NCBI GenBank assembly: GCA_016712375.1
Contig: JADJRE010000004.1
Coordinates: forward strand, 305,972-369,971
Source: Rhodospirillales bacterium
GTDB taxonomy: Bacteria; Pseudomonadota; Alphaproteobacteria; Rhodospirillales; Defluviicoccaceae
DNA: 64,000 nt
Direction: 5' to 3'
How positions within the stretch are numbered: the stretch's first letter is position 1; every line of letters starts with the position of its first letter. The position numbers were made by a program, and so were the translations under genes. The notes beneath the pieces are model-generated. The model made no database searches. It was not told the origin of the DNA and was given only the letters and a program-made list of their open reading frames with translations. Shown here in pieces: positions 38,319 through 47,799 of the stretch.

Positions 38319-39224
38319 TTAGGCCTGCTTCGCGTCGACGATTCCCCGCCGGATCGCCCGGGTGCGGGCGAATCTGTCTTCAAGGATGTCGCCCTCGCCC
38401 CAGCGTATAGCGCGTTGCAGCGCCGTCAGATCCTCGGTGAAGCGGGCAAGCATCTCCAGGACCGCGTCGCGGTTGTTGAGGAAGACGTCGCGCCACATGA
38501 CCGGATCCGAGGCGGCGATGCGGGTGAAGTCGCGAAAACCGCCGGCCGAGAACTTGATCACCTCGGAGCGCGCCTCCCCGGCGAGATCGGTGGCAGTGCC
38601 GACGATGGTGTACGCAATGAGGTGCGGCAGATGGGAGGTGATCGCCAGCACCCGGTCGTGATGGGCGGCCGACATCGTCTCAACCATCATCCCCGCACTG
38701 CGCCACAGCGCTGCCACCCGCTCGATGGCCCCGGGATCGGTGCCGGGGGGCGGCGTCAGCAGGCAGTAGCGGCCCTCAAACAGTTCTGCGAAGCCCGCTT
38801 CGGGGCCCGAATGCTCGGTACCGGCGATCGGGTGGCCTGGGACGAAATGCACCCCTTCCGGCAAACACGGGCCGACATCGGCGATGGCGCATACTTTGGC
38901 GGAGCCAACATCGGTGACGATTGCCCCTGGCCGAAGTCCCGGCGCAATCGCCTCCGCTATTGCCCCGTAGCTGCCGAGCGGCGTGCACAGCACGACGAGG
39001 TCGGCGCCCTCGACGCAGGCACGGGGATCGGTCGTTGTCGTGTCGGCGATGCCCAACTCATGCGCAGTGTCCAGCGTCGCATGCGTGCGGGCGCACACCG
39101 CGATGTGCGGAGCGATGCCATCGCGGCGGACGACGCGCGCCAGCGACGAGCCGATCAGGCCGATGCCGATCAGGGCGATCCGCTCGAAGCGTACCGCGGG
39201 CCCGCCTTCCCGCTCGCCGCTCAT
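38319..39224 (-). CDS. tyrA: Prephenate (arogenate) dehydrogenase TyrA
   Basis: 301 residues. NAD(P) motif IALIGIGLIGSSLARVVRRDG, then VVLCTPLGSYG, and the substrate segment FVPGHPIAGTEHSGPEAGFAELFEGRYCLLTP. It oxidatively decarboxylates prephenate or arogenate in tyrosine synthesis. No chorismate mutase or ACT domain is fused; the mutase is a separate gene upstream. Its start overlaps hisC by 4 bp. Which substrate it prefers cannot be told. Confidence 0.92.
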   Translation of the reverse strand: MSGEREGGPAVRFERIALIGIGLIGSSLARVVRRDGIAPHIAVCARTHATLDTAHELGIADTTTTDPRACVEGADLVVLCTPLGSYGAIAEAIAPGLRPGAIVTDVGSAKVCAIADVGPCLPEGVHFVPGHPIAGTEHSGPEAGFAELFEGRYCLLTPPPGTDPGAIERVAALWRSAGMMVETMSAAHHDRVLAITSHLPHLIAYTIVGTATDLAGEARSEVIKFSAGGFRDFTRIAASDPVMWRDVFLNNRDAVLEMLARFTEDLTALQRAIRWGEGDILEDRFARTRAIRRGIVDAKQA

Positions 39225-40339
39225 CGACCACCCTCCGCGATGCCACGGCGCCGGGCCATAAACTCCGCGAGAGCGTCGACGAAGCCGCGCATCTCCGCCT
39301 CCAGGCCAATTGTGACCCGCAGCCGATCGGGCAGGCCGTACGACGCGACGCGGCGGGCGATGTAGCCGCGGGATTTCAGCCAGCTATCGGCAGCGGCGGC
39401 GTCATGCCCGGGCCCCTCCGGAAAACGGACGAGCAGGAAGTTGCCGTGGCTCTCCGGAACTTCAAGTCCCAGCGCACCGATGGCCTCGCGGCTCCACGAG
39501 CGCCAGCGCCGGTTGTGCCGCTGCGCCTCTTCGACGAAGCCGCGGTCGCCGAGTGCTGCCACGCCCGCCGCCTGCGTCGGCGCGCCGACGTTGAACGGCA
39601 TGCGCAGCCGGTTGAGCACGTCGGCAACCTCCTCTGAGCAATAGGCCCAGCCCAGGCGGGCCGCCCCCAGGCCATAGATCTTGGAGAAGGTGCGGGTGAC
39701 GACCACAGAGCTGAACGCGTCGACCAGTTCGAAACTGGCGCTGTAGTCGTCGGCATCGACGTATTCGGCATAGGCGGCGTCGATGACCAGCAGCACGCCC
39801 GCGGGCAGTTCCTCACGCAGGCGGCGCATCTCGTCGGCCGATAGATAGGTGCCGGTTGGATTGTTCGGGTTCGCGAGGAAAACGATTCGAGTAGCGGGAT
39901 TGACCGCCGCCAGCAGTGCATCGACGTCTGCCCGCAGATCGCGCTCGGGCACTGCTACCGGCGTGGCTCCGGCAGCGCGGGTGGCGATCGGATAGATGAG
40001 AAAGCCGTGCTCGGTATAAAGCGTCTCTTCGCCCGGCCCAGCGTAAGCGCGCGCCAGCAGACCCAGCAGCTCGTCAGATCCAGCACCGCAGACGATGCGC
40101 GCCGGATCCAGACAAAAACGCCCGCCCAGTGCCCGGCGCAATGCGGTACAACCGCCGTCGGGATAGCGGTGCAGGCTGCTGGCCGCCTCGCGAAAAGCGT
40201 CGAGCGCCTTCGGGCTAGGGCCGAGCGCGCTCTCGTTTGACGCCAACTTGACGATGCGGTTGAGGCCTGGAACGCTCGATTCGCCGCCGACATAAGGCGC
40301 GATGTCGAGGATCCCCGGACGGGGGACGGGAAGGATCAT
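39221..40339 (-). CDS. hisC: Histidinol-phosphate/aromatic aminotransferase HisC
   Basis: 372 residues, class I/II PLP aminotransferase. KLASNESALGPSPKAL, LANPNNPTGTYLS, IDAAYAEYV and the PLP-lysine FSKIYGLGAARLGW all fit HisC. Lying between chorismate mutase and tyrA with 4-bp overlaps on both sides, it may also transaminate prephenate or aromatic keto acids, as in other alphaproteobacteria where hisC2 and tyrA are joined. Confidence 0.9.
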   Translation of the reverse strand: MILPVPRPGILDIAPYVGGESSVPGLNRIVKLASNESALGPSPKALDAFREAASSLHRYPDGGCTALRRALGGRFCLDPARIVCGAGSDELLGLLARAYAGPGEETLYTEHGFLIYPIATRAAGATPVAVPERDLRADVDALLAAVNPATRIVFLANPNNPTGTYLSADEMRRLREELPAGVLLVIDAAYAEYVDADDYSASFELVDAFSSVVVTRTFSKIYGLGAARLGWAYCSEEVADVLNRLRMPFNVGAPTQAAGVAALGDRGFVEEAQRHNRRWRSWSREAIGALGLEVPESHGNFLLVRFPEGPGHDAAAADSWLKSRGYIARRVASYGLPDRLRVTIGLEAEMRGFVDALAEFMARRRGIAEGGR

Positions 40340-41253
40340 CCGGCGGCCGCTTCCTCGTCCATCGCATCACCGACCGCCGTTGCCGGCGATCTGCCAAGGC
40401 TCTCCGCCGACAACGGGCAGGCGTAGCCGCCGAGCAGCAGCAGCCTGTCGATCGGCTCGTCGAACCCGCGCCGCAAACGATCGAGGCGCGAATCGTCGTG
40501 GGCCAGCCAGCCCTCAACCTCGATCAGATACAGCCAAGCCTTCGGCGAGCCCGTCTCGCTGCAGACGACAAGGTGGGTGCACTCGAAGCCCGCCTCCTGC
40601 AAGCCCTTTCCTACCTGCGCGAGCCCCAGGCGCCGTGCTGTATCGATTACCAGAAACGACCGGTCGCGACCGGTAGGCACAACCGTCACCGGACAGATGA
40701 CCAGCGCATCCAAACCGGCGCCGCGGCCATTCCCAACGCCGGCGAATGGCAGCCGCGCGATGACCTTTGGCGCATCCGGCTGATTGATGAGGATGTGTGG
40801 CCACCACGGATCGGCGTCGTCGCTGCGCGGCATCGGCAAGACGCCGACAATCGCGTCTTGGCGGTGCACCGCCTCGATCACCGAGCGCATCGTGCCGTGC
40901 CGGGTCATCGGCGTGCATGGGCCGAAATGGTCGCGGGCGATGTCCCAGTAGCCTGGCTCCGATTCGGGCGTGTATGCGGCAACCGAGAACGGTCCCTCAA
41001 AGGAAAGGGTGGCACAGATGAGGATCCGCCACATGGCGATCAGATCGGGCTTCGGAAAAGCCCCGCGATGACGCTCGACCATGCGGTAGACGATCTCCGC
41101 CTCGCGGGAAGGCTGGATCTTCACCCGCCAGTCGCTCTTGATCGAGCGCACTTCCTGGACCAACTCCGTTCGACGCATCAACAGATCGTGAATGGAGTTG
41201 TCAATGGCGTCGATGTCGGCGCGGACGTCGCCGAGTGTTCGTTCCTTGCTCAT
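40336..41253 (-). CDS. Chorismate mutase with a diverged prephenate-dehydratase-like domain
   Basis: 305 residues. Residues ~1-90 are an AroQ-type chorismate mutase (DIDAIDNSIHDLLMRRTELVQEVRSIK, then QPSREAEIVYRMVERHRGAFP). The rest has the outline of a PheA dehydratase plus ACT-like end (GYWDIARDHFGPCTPM, TMRSVIEAVHRQDAIVGVLPMP) but lacks the clear TxRF-type dehydratase motif, so dehydratase activity is doubtful. It opens the chorismate mutase-hisC-tyrA operon and is divergent from metX; 149 bp separate the two starts. Confidence 0.85.
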   Translation of the reverse strand: MSKERTLGDVRADIDAIDNSIHDLLMRRTELVQEVRSIKSDWRVKIQPSREAEIVYRMVERHRGAFPKPDLIAMWRILICATLSFEGPFSVAAYTPESEPGYWDIARDHFGPCTPMTRHGTMRSVIEAVHRQDAIVGVLPMPRSDDADPWWPHILINQPDAPKVIARLPFAGVGNGRGAGLDALVICPVTVVPTGRDRSFLVIDTARRLGLAQVGKGLQEAGFECTHLVVCSETGSPKAWLYLIEVEGWLAHDDSRLDRLRRGFDEPIDRLLLLGGYACPLSAESLGRSPATAVGDAMDEEAAAG

Positions 41254-41402
41254 GCTGGCTTCCGGAACGCCGTTTTTGCTGGAATCGCCGTCCCTATCGA
41301 CGTCGGCTCTCTCATAATGGTACGGTTCGTCGAAAGCAAAGAAAACGTTGCCTCCCCGGCAGCCGTCTCTTGCTCCAGGGTCGAGGTCGTTTCGCTGCGC
41401 CG

Positions 41403-42608
41403 ATGATCAGCCAAGCCGGTTTACGTCAACCCGGATACGGTCAGCCATTCGCACTGCCCGGCCACCGCGTCCTGCTCGGCAGCGAGCGGCCCTTGCAGCT
41501 CGACTCCGGCGCGGAACTGGCCGCTTTCCCCATCGCCTGGCAGTCATACGGCACGCTGAACTCGGATCGCTCCAACACGGTGCTGATCTGCCACGCGCTG
41601 ACCGGCGACCAGTTCGTCGCCGAGGAGCATCCCGTTACCGGCAAACCCGGGTGGTGGAGCACCATCGTCGGCCCCGGCAAGCTGATCGACACCAACCGCT
41701 GGCACGTGCTGTGCGTCAACGTCCTTGGTGGTTGCATGGGCTCCGCCGGCCCGAGCGAAATTAACCCGAGGACCGGCGAGCCGTGGGGGCTGGCGTTTCC
41801 GATCGTCACCATCGCCGACATGGTGCGCGCCCAGGCAATGCTGCTCGACCATCTGGGCATCGACCGGCTGTTCGCGGTGATCGGCGGTTCGATGGGCGGC
41901 ATGCAGGCTCTCGAATGGGCGTCGCTCTATCCCGAGCGCGTCTTCGCCGCGGTGCCCATCGCGACCGCCGCCCACCACTCGGCGCAGAACATCGCCTTTC
42001 ACGAGGTTGGCCGGCAGGCGGTGATGGCCGATCCCGAGTGGCACGAAGGCGAATATTGGCGACACGGCAAGAAGCCGGTGGCGGGCTTGGCCGTGGCGCG
42101 GATGGCAGCGCACATCACCTATCTCTCGGAAATGAAGCTGCACGAGAAGTTCGGCCGCAAACTGCAGGACCGCGAGAACATCAAATACGGCTTCGACGCC
42201 GAGTTCCAGGTGGAGAGCTACCTGCGCTACCAGGGCCAGTCTTTCGTCGAGAGGTTCGATGCCAATTCGTACCTCTTCATCACCCGGGCGATGGACTACT
42301 TCGACATGGCGGCGCGGCATGGCGGCGTGCTGGCCAACGCGTTTCGCGATACGCCAGTCCGCTTCTGCGTTATCTCCTTCACCTCCGACTGGCTCTATCC
42401 CACCGTCGAGAGCCGGCGCATCGTGCATGCGTTGAACGCGGTGGCCGCCAACGTCAGCTTTGCCGAGATCGTCTCCAACAATGGCCACGACGCCTTCCTG
42501 TTGGACGAGCCGGATTTCCACCGCGTGCTGGCAGGTTTTCTCGCCGGCGCGGCACAGCATCGCGGGCTGCTGCCACTCCGCAACGGATCGACGCCGCCCA
42601 GCCCATGA
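41403..42608 (+). CDS. metX: Homoserine O-acetyltransferase/O-succinyltransferase MetX
   Basis: 401 residues, alpha/beta hydrolase fold. Catalytic triad: nucleophile GGSMGGMQALEW, Asp in FTSDWLYP, His in NNGHDAFLL. GGCMGSAGPSEINP and NTVLICHALTGDQF are typical. It acylates homoserine to start methionine synthesis; some alphaproteobacterial MetX use succinyl-CoA. ATG 41403 is preferred over the longer open frame. The next gene overlaps by 4 bp (ATGA). I looked for a SAM riboswitch upstream and did not recognise one. Confidence 0.93.
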   Translation: MISQAGLRQPGYGQPFALPGHRVLLGSERPLQLDSGAELAAFPIAWQSYGTLNSDRSNTVLICHALTGDQFVAEEHPVTGKPGWWSTIVGPGKLIDTNRWHVLCVNVLGGCMGSAGPSEINPRTGEPWGLAFPIVTIADMVRAQAMLLDHLGIDRLFAVIGGSMGGMQALEWASLYPERVFAAVPIATAAHHSAQNIAFHEVGRQAVMADPEWHEGEYWRHGKKPVAGLAVARMAAHITYLSEMKLHEKFGRKLQDRENIKYGFDAEFQVESYLRYQGQSFVERFDANSYLFITRAMDYFDMAARHGGVLANAFRDTPVRFCVISFTSDWLYPTVESRRIVHALNAVAANVSFAEIVSNNGHDAFLLDEPDFHRVLAGFLAGAAQHRGLLPLRNGSTPPSP

Positions 42609-43237
42609 CACCCAACTCTCAGATCCGCGTCGATCTGCAGCTGATCGCCGATATGATCCAGCCCCGCTCGCGCGTGCTTGACGTCGGCTGCGGGGACGGC
42701 GCGCTGCTCGACTACCTGGTGCAGTTCAAGCAGGTGGATGGGCGCGGCATCGAGCTATCGAGCGAGGGGGTGAATGCCTGCGTTGCGGCCGGTCTGTCGG
42801 TAATCCAGGGTGACGCCGATACCGACCTGTTCGACTACCCCGACCGGGCGTTTGACTACGTCGTCCTCGGTCAGACGCTGCAGGCGGTGCGCGCGCCACG
42901 GACGACGCTCGACCAGCTGCTGCGCATTGGTGGCCACGCCATCGTCTCGATGCCCAACTTTGCGCACTGGCGGCTGCGCTGGCGGCTGTTGACGCGCGGT
43001 CGGATGCCCGTCAGCGACGCGCTGCCGTTTGCCTGGTACGACAGCCCGAACATTCACTTGTGTTCCATCCGCGACTTCGTCGCGCTCTGCCGCGACCTCG
43101 ACGCCCGTATCGAGCGCGGTCTCTTCCTCGACCAAACCGGCACGCCACGCCGGCTGGGCTCCGGCCTCAGCCTCGCCAACGTGCTTGGCGAACAGGCCAT
43201 CTTCCTGCTTTGCCGCAACGGCCGGACCAAGAACTGA
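42605..43237 (+). CDS. metW: Methionine biosynthesis protein MetW
   Basis: 210 residues. A methyltransferase-like fold with SRVLDVGCGDGALLDYLV, followed by the MetW signature GIELSSEGVNACVAAGLSVIQGDADTDL and SMPNFAHWRLRWRLLTRGRMPVSDALPFAWYDSPNIHLC. MetW is coupled to MetX (ATGA overlap) and is needed for full MetX activity in several proteobacteria. A run of nine G follows just after its stop. Confidence 0.93.
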   Translation: MTPNSQIRVDLQLIADMIQPRSRVLDVGCGDGALLDYLVQFKQVDGRGIELSSEGVNACVAAGLSVIQGDADTDLFDYPDRAFDYVVLGQTLQAVRAPRTTLDQLLRIGGHAIVSMPNFAHWRLRWRLLTRGRMPVSDALPFAWYDSPNIHLCSIRDFVALCRDLDARIERGLFLDQTGTPRRLGSGLSLANVLGEQAIFLLCRNGRTKN

Positions 43238-43298
43238 TTTGGGGGGGGGACGGTCGGAGCCCTCGCAGCAACGACCGCTTCAAGCGATGTTGTCGGGT

Positions 43299-43793
43299 CT
43301 ACCGCCGCGGCTGTTGCTCCTGCTCGCGGTTGAAACGGCCGAGGTTGCCGACGAGCTGATTGAAGAATGACTGAGATTCGCCGAAGCTGGGCGTCTCGCG
43401 TTCCACCAGTTCGACCTCCCGCCCCCGGTCCAAGCCGAACATGTCGACTTCCCGGACCATGCCCTGTGGATCAAAGCGGATCGTCACGACTTGCCGCTCG
43501 GTAACCTTGCGATCGAAGATCGAGCGCGTCTCGACGACGTCACTGATGTAATACCATTGCTCGTCGCCGAACACTGACGTGCTGGAGGGTGAGCCCAAGA
43601 GCCGCGCCACCTCGTCCCGGTCCTGCGCGCCCGGGCGGATGAGCGCCAGCCGATCGGCTTCAACCTGTTCACCATGAGTGTCGATCTGCGGCGACGTACA
43701 CGCGGCCAGCAGTGCTGCGGGAAGCAGTGCTGCGAGCCGCCGCGAGCAGAGGCGCGCGAGCAACCGTCCGAGCGAAAGAGAAACCCTTGCCAT
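43299..43793 (-). CDS. bamE: Outer membrane assembly lipoprotein BamE (SmpA/OmlA)
   Basis: 164 residues. Signal peptide and lipobox LLAAC (ALLPAALLAACTSPQ), then the SmpA/OmlA core RPGAQDRDEVARLLGSPSSTSVFGDEQWYYISDVVETRSIFDRKVTERQVVTIRFDPQGMV. BamE stabilises the BamA-BamD complex that inserts beta-barrel proteins. It is the standard divergent neighbour of the bc1-chaperone gene in Rhodospirillales. Start M at 43793 chosen to fit the signal peptide. Confidence 0.92.
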   Translation of the reverse strand: MARVSLSLGRLLARLCSRRLAALLPAALLAACTSPQIDTHGEQVEADRLALIRPGAQDRDEVARLLGSPSSTSVFGDEQWYYISDVVETRSIFDRKVTERQVVTIRFDPQGMVREVDMFGLDRGREVELVERETPSFGESQSFFNQLVGNLGRFNREQEQQPRR

Positions 43794-43923
43794 TTGCCGA
43801 CCCGTATCCGAAATCTCATGCATCCGAAATGCCCACGCGGGCGCCGTCGGTTACTATAGCCGTCGCTGTGGCCGATCGGAACCCTTACGGCATCGCGATG
43901 ACGTCGGAAAGCGGGGTTGATCG

Positions 43924-44487
43924 ATGGGATGGTTAGGGGCCTTTCGACGCTCGGCGGAGGCAGTGCCAGCCGAGCTGCTCTACCGGTCGATCGTTTCCCA
44001 GGCTCGCCAGCCGGGATTTTACGCTGTTTGCGGCGTCGAGGATACGCCGGACGGTCGGTGGGATCTGATCGCCGCTCACGTTGTCCTGGTGCTGCGCCGC
44101 CTGCGCCGTTCGCCGGCAGAAACAAAAGCCCTCAGCCAGGCATTGTTCGACCTGATGTTCGCTGACATGGACCAGAACCTGCGGGAAATGGGAGTGGGCG
44201 ATCTCGCTGTCGGAAAGCGCATCAAGGCGATGGCGAAGGCGTTTGACGGCCGGCTGGCCGCTTACGATCAAGCTCTCAGCGACGGTGACGCGGAAGCACT
44301 ACGCACCGCGCTGCGCCGCAACCTTTATCGCAAGATGCAGCCGGAAGAGACGCAGGTCGCGATGATCGAGGCCTACTTGCGGCGTGAGGCGGAACGGCTT
44401 GACAGCGAGTCGTTGACACCACTACGGGCTGGTCGGCTCACCTTCGGCGCACCGCCGCTTCGGCCCATGGACGCGGTGGACGCATGA
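43924..44487 (+). CDS. Ubiquinol-cytochrome c chaperone family protein
   Basis: 187 residues of the CBP3/UQCC1 family (YRSIVSQARQPGFYAVCGVEDTPDGRWDLIAAHVVLVLRRL; LMFADMDQNLREMGVGDLAVGKRIKAMAKAFDGR). In yeast this family assists cytochrome b assembly in the bc1 complex. It begins MGWLGAFRR and overlaps the DUF177 gene by 4 bp. This pair upstream of plsX is a conserved alphaproteobacterial arrangement. Confidence 0.88.
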   Translation: MGWLGAFRRSAEAVPAELLYRSIVSQARQPGFYAVCGVEDTPDGRWDLIAAHVVLVLRRLRRSPAETKALSQALFDLMFADMDQNLREMGVGDLAVGKRIKAMAKAFDGRLAAYDQALSDGDAEALRTALRRNLYRKMQPEETQVAMIEAYLRREAERLDSESLTPLRAGRLTFGAPPLRPMDAVDA

Positions 44488-45050
44488 GCAACCTCCCCGA
44501 TGGCTTTCACCGCCTGGTACCTGTGCATGACCTTCCGGCCGCGGGAAGGCCTTTTCATATCATCGCGCGCGCCGACGAGCGCCGAGAATTGGCCGGCCGA
44601 TTTGGTCTGATTGCTATCGATGGACTTTCCGCTGAAGGGTTGCTGCGGCCGCAGGCGGCGGGACGACGCATCCGGCTCGAGGGACGACTGATCGCCGACG
44701 TGGTCCAGACGTGCGTGGTATCGCTCGACCCGGTGCCGGCGCATATCGACATGCGATTCGAGAGGCTGTACGGCTGGGATGTGGACGAGGAAGAGGAAGA
44801 TACCACCAGCGATGAGGTTTTTCTTGATCTCGCGGGCGAGCTGCCGGTTGAGCGCCTGACTTCCGACAGCCTTGATCTCGGCGCGGTGACGGCGGAACAG
44901 CTGGCGCTGGAGCTTGATCCCTATCCGCGCAAGGACGGCGCGCTGTTTACCGGCTGCGACCTGGGCCAAGGTGCCGGCGGAGGTGGCGTTGGACCGCTGC
45001 ATGCGCTTTCCGGATGGCGAAACCGTAGCGGCTCCGATGACGAGGGGTAA
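44484..45050 (+). CDS. YceD/DUF177 family protein
   Basis: 188 residues. Features: FHIIARADERRELAGRFGL, GRLIADVVQTCVVSLDPVPAHID (the Cys-containing region) and LELDPYPRKDGA, typical of DUF177, a family needed for normal 23S rRNA levels in some bacteria. The last ~35 residues are Gly-rich and unlike the usual end. The usual downstream partner rpmF (L32) is not found before plsX; the 260-bp gap contains no recognisable gene. Confidence 0.85.
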   Translation: MSNLPDGFHRLVPVHDLPAAGRPFHIIARADERRELAGRFGLIAIDGLSAEGLLRPQAAGRRIRLEGRLIADVVQTCVVSLDPVPAHIDMRFERLYGWDVDEEEEDTTSDEVFLDLAGELPVERLTSDSLDLGAVTAEQLALELDPYPRKDGALFTGCDLGQGAGGGGVGPLHALSGWRNRSGSDDEG

Positions 45051-45309
45051 GCGCTTGCCCGCAACTGCGAATTTGTATAGATAAGCACATCGTTGCGCAG
45101 GCAGCTCCGATCGAGACGCCGCGTGGGCGTCCTGTAGCATTTAAAAAGACCGGCACGGCCGACGATTATTTGTCTGCCGCGCTCGATCGACCACCGCGCA
45201 TCCGGATTTCACACCCGATGATCACCTTGCACATTTTTTCCAGGCCCTGCGGCAGCGACGGGCTCCGGTTGTCGACCGGGTTCGCGACCGTGGGCAGCGT
45301 GCTCTGGGC

Positions 45310-46371
45310 ATGAGCGGTGCAGCGGTTCGGCCGCTGACCCTCGCCATCGATGCCATGGGCGGCGACCGTGCGCCGATGATGGTGATCGAAGGCATGAATC
45401 GCGCTGTCGACAGCATCAAGAACGTCCGGTTCCTGCTGTTCGGTCGGTCGGACGAAGTTGCGCCGTTGGTACAGGGCTTTCGGCGCCTGCGCACGCGCGT
45501 CGAGCTGCGACATGCCACTGACGTCATCGCCGCCAGCGAGCGGCCTTCAACGGCGCTACGCGGTGGTCGAAACTCCAGCATGCGCCAAGCGATTGACGCG
45601 GTGGCGGCCGGCGAGGCGGACGGCGTCGTTTCCGCGGGCAACACCGGTGCGTTGATGGCGATGGCGAAGTTCGTCTTCAAGACGCTTCCGGGCGTCGACC
45701 GGCCGGCGATCGCCTCGGTGTTTCCCTCGCTGCGCGGCCGTACCGTGCTGCTCGATCTTGGCGCCAACGTCAACTGCGGCGCCGACAATCTGGTGCAGTT
45801 CGCGGTGATGGGTGAGGTGTTCGCCCGTAACGTGCTCGGCCTGCAGAACCCCTCCGTTGGCCTGCTCAATGTCGGCGAGGAGGATCTGAAAGGCAATGAT
45901 GCGGTAAAGAAGGCGGCTGCGATCTTGCAGCAAAGCAAGCTCGCCATCCGCTTCCACGGCTTCGTCGAAGGCGATGACATCGCCATGGGCACCGTCGACG
46001 TCGTCGTGACCGATGGTTTCAGCGGCAATATCGCGCTGAAGACAGCGGAAGGGACGGCGCGGCTTTATACCCATTACCTGAAGCGGGCGTTGATCAGCTC
46101 GCCGCTGGCCCGGCTAGGGGCTCTGCTTGCCGGCCCGGCGCTGCGGAAGATGCGCGCCCGCTTCGATCCGCGCCTTTATAACGGCGCGATGTTCCTCGGT
46201 CTGAATGGCATCTGTGTCAAGAGCCACGGAGGCACCGACGCCTTCGGCTTTTGCAATGCCATCCGTGTGGCCGCCGAGCTGGTTAGCGACGGCGTCAACG
46301 ATGGCATCAAACAGGACTTTGCCTTCCTTTCCGCCGGTCCCGCAGCAGACCCCAAGCTCGCCATCGGATGA
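45310..46371 (+). CDS. plsX: Phosphate acyltransferase PlsX
   Basis: 353 residues. LTLAIDAMGGDRAPMMVIEGM, SAGNTGALMAMAKF, LLDLGANVNCGADNLVQFAVMG, DVVVTDGFSGNIALKTAEG and SHGGTDAFGFCNAI are PlsX hallmarks. It turns acyl-ACP and phosphate into acyl-phosphate for PlsY, the first step of phospholipid synthesis. Stop overlaps the fabH ATG by 4 bp. Confidence 0.95.
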   Translation: MSGAAVRPLTLAIDAMGGDRAPMMVIEGMNRAVDSIKNVRFLLFGRSDEVAPLVQGFRRLRTRVELRHATDVIAASERPSTALRGGRNSSMRQAIDAVAAGEADGVVSAGNTGALMAMAKFVFKTLPGVDRPAIASVFPSLRGRTVLLDLGANVNCGADNLVQFAVMGEVFARNVLGLQNPSVGLLNVGEEDLKGNDAVKKAAAILQQSKLAIRFHGFVEGDDIAMGTVDVVVTDGFSGNIALKTAEGTARLYTHYLKRALISSPLARLGALLAGPALRKMRARFDPRLYNGAMFLGLNGICVKSHGGTDAFGFCNAIRVAAELVSDGVNDGIKQDFAFLSAGPAADPKLAIG

Positions 46372-47369
46372 TGCTTCACCTGAGCTCGCAGATCATCGGC
46401 TGTGGATCCTATCTCCCGGAGCGGATCCTCACCAACGCTGAACTTGCCCAGCAGCTGGAGACGTCCGACGAGTGGATCATGGCGCGAACCGGCATTCGCC
46501 AGCGGCATATCGCCGCCGAAGGGGAACTCACTTCCGACCTGGCGACCAGCGCCGCCGAGCGGGCGCTGGTAAACGCAGGGGTCACGGCGGCCGAGGTGGA
46601 TTTGATCATCGTCGCGACTTCGACTCCGGACGATACCTTTCCGGCGACGGCGACGCGGGTGCAGGCAAAACTCGGCAGCACCCGTGGCGCGGCATTCGAC
46701 CTTCAGGCGGTATGTTCCGGTTTCGTTTTCGCCCTGGCCACCGCCAACAATTTCATCAGGGCTGGGCAGGTGCAGACAGTGCTGGTGATTGGCGCTGAAA
46801 CCTATTCCCGGATCGTCGACTGGAGCGACCGCGGAACCTGCGTGCTGTTCGGCGACGGCGCCGGCGCTGTTGTGCTGCGGGCCGCCAACGGCGCTGGCGG
46901 CGAGACCGCGGCGCCGGTCGGCAATCGGGCGCGCGGCATCTTGTCGACGCATCTCCACTCCGACGGACGTTTCCGCGACATTCTCTATGTCGATGGCGGT
47001 CCTTCGTCGACGCAGTCGGTGGGGCACCTCCGGATGTCCGGCAAGGAGGTATTCCGGCACGCCATCGCCAGTCTCACCGCGGTCGCCGAAGAGGCGGTCG
47101 CCGCCAACGATCTCAAGTTGACCGATCTCGACTGGATCGTGCCGCACCAGGCCAACATCCGGATCCTCGACGGCGTCGGCCGGAAGTTGGGACTGCCGGC
47201 GGAGAAGGTGATCGCGACGGTCGATCGGCACGCCAACACCTCTGCGGCTTCGATCCCACTGGCTCTCGATGTCGCCAGCAGCGACGGTCGGCTTAAAGCC
47301 GGCGATCTGGTGCTGATGGAGGCGATCGGCGGCGGCCTAACCTGGGGCGCGGTGCTGGCGCGCTGGTGA
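46368..47369 (+). CDS. fabH: Beta-ketoacyl-ACP synthase III FabH
   Basis: 333 residues. Active-site Cys in AVCSGFVFAL, His in VPHQANIRIL, Asn in RHANTSAASIPLAL: a complete Cys-His-Asn triad. It condenses acetyl-CoA with malonyl-ACP to begin fatty acid synthesis. Starts MMLHLSSQIIGCGSYLPERIL and is coupled to plsX. Confidence 0.95.
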   Translation: MMLHLSSQIIGCGSYLPERILTNAELAQQLETSDEWIMARTGIRQRHIAAEGELTSDLATSAAERALVNAGVTAAEVDLIIVATSTPDDTFPATATRVQAKLGSTRGAAFDLQAVCSGFVFALATANNFIRAGQVQTVLVIGAETYSRIVDWSDRGTCVLFGDGAGAVVLRAANGAGGETAAPVGNRARGILSTHLHSDGRFRDILYVDGGPSSTQSVGHLRMSGKEVFRHAIASLTAVAEEAVAANDLKLTDLDWIVPHQANIRILDGVGRKLGLPAEKVIATVDRHANTSAASIPLALDVASSDGRLKAGDLVLMEAIGGGLTWGAVLARW

Positions 47370-47487
47370 ACCTGCGGACGCGAGTTCCGCCCCGTTTTCA
47401 CAATTCTCCCCATATCCCATTGAAACGCATGGCCTTCTGCCGTATTAAGGGAGGGGACGCGGGAGAACTTCGACAGAAGGCTGAGGC

Positions 47488-47794
47488 ATGACCGGCAAAA
47501 CGATTACGCGCGCCTACCTGAGCGAGGCCGTCTATCAGGAAGTAGGGCTGTCGCGCAACGAGTCAGCCGACCTGCTGGAAGCGGTGCTCGGCGAGATTAC
47601 CAAGGCTCTGGCCGAAAGGGCAGACGGTGAAACTATCCTCGTTCGGCAGTTTCTCAATCCGGCAGAAGGGGCGCCGGATCGGCCGCAATCCCAAGACAGG
47701 CGAGGAAGTGCCGATCCTGCCGCGCCGCGTGCTGGTGTTCCGCCCCTCGCAGGTGCTGAAGGCCAGGATCAACGATGGTCAAGACGGGGGTTAG
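47488..47794 (+). CDS. ihfA: Integration host factor subunit alpha (homopolymer frameshift at 47615-47617)
   Basis: IHF-alpha bends DNA as a heterodimer with IHF-beta. The start reads MTGKTITRAYLSEAVYQEVG and runs normally to ALAE, then a run of three A puts the rest out of frame. With two A the protein reads AEGQTVKLSSFGSFSIRQKG, then IGRNPKTGEEVPILPRRVLVFRPSQVLKARIN to TAG at 47792, giving 101 residues, the usual size. Without repair the frame runs on into the merR gene as an artificial fusion. 118 bp separate it from fabH. Confidence 0.9.
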
Positions 47795-47799
47795 GCGGC

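Noticed and set aside
41254..41402. Possible SAM riboswitch upstream of metX
   Set aside because: I looked for SAM-II-like conserved blocks and did not find a convincing match by eye; a covariance-model search would decide.
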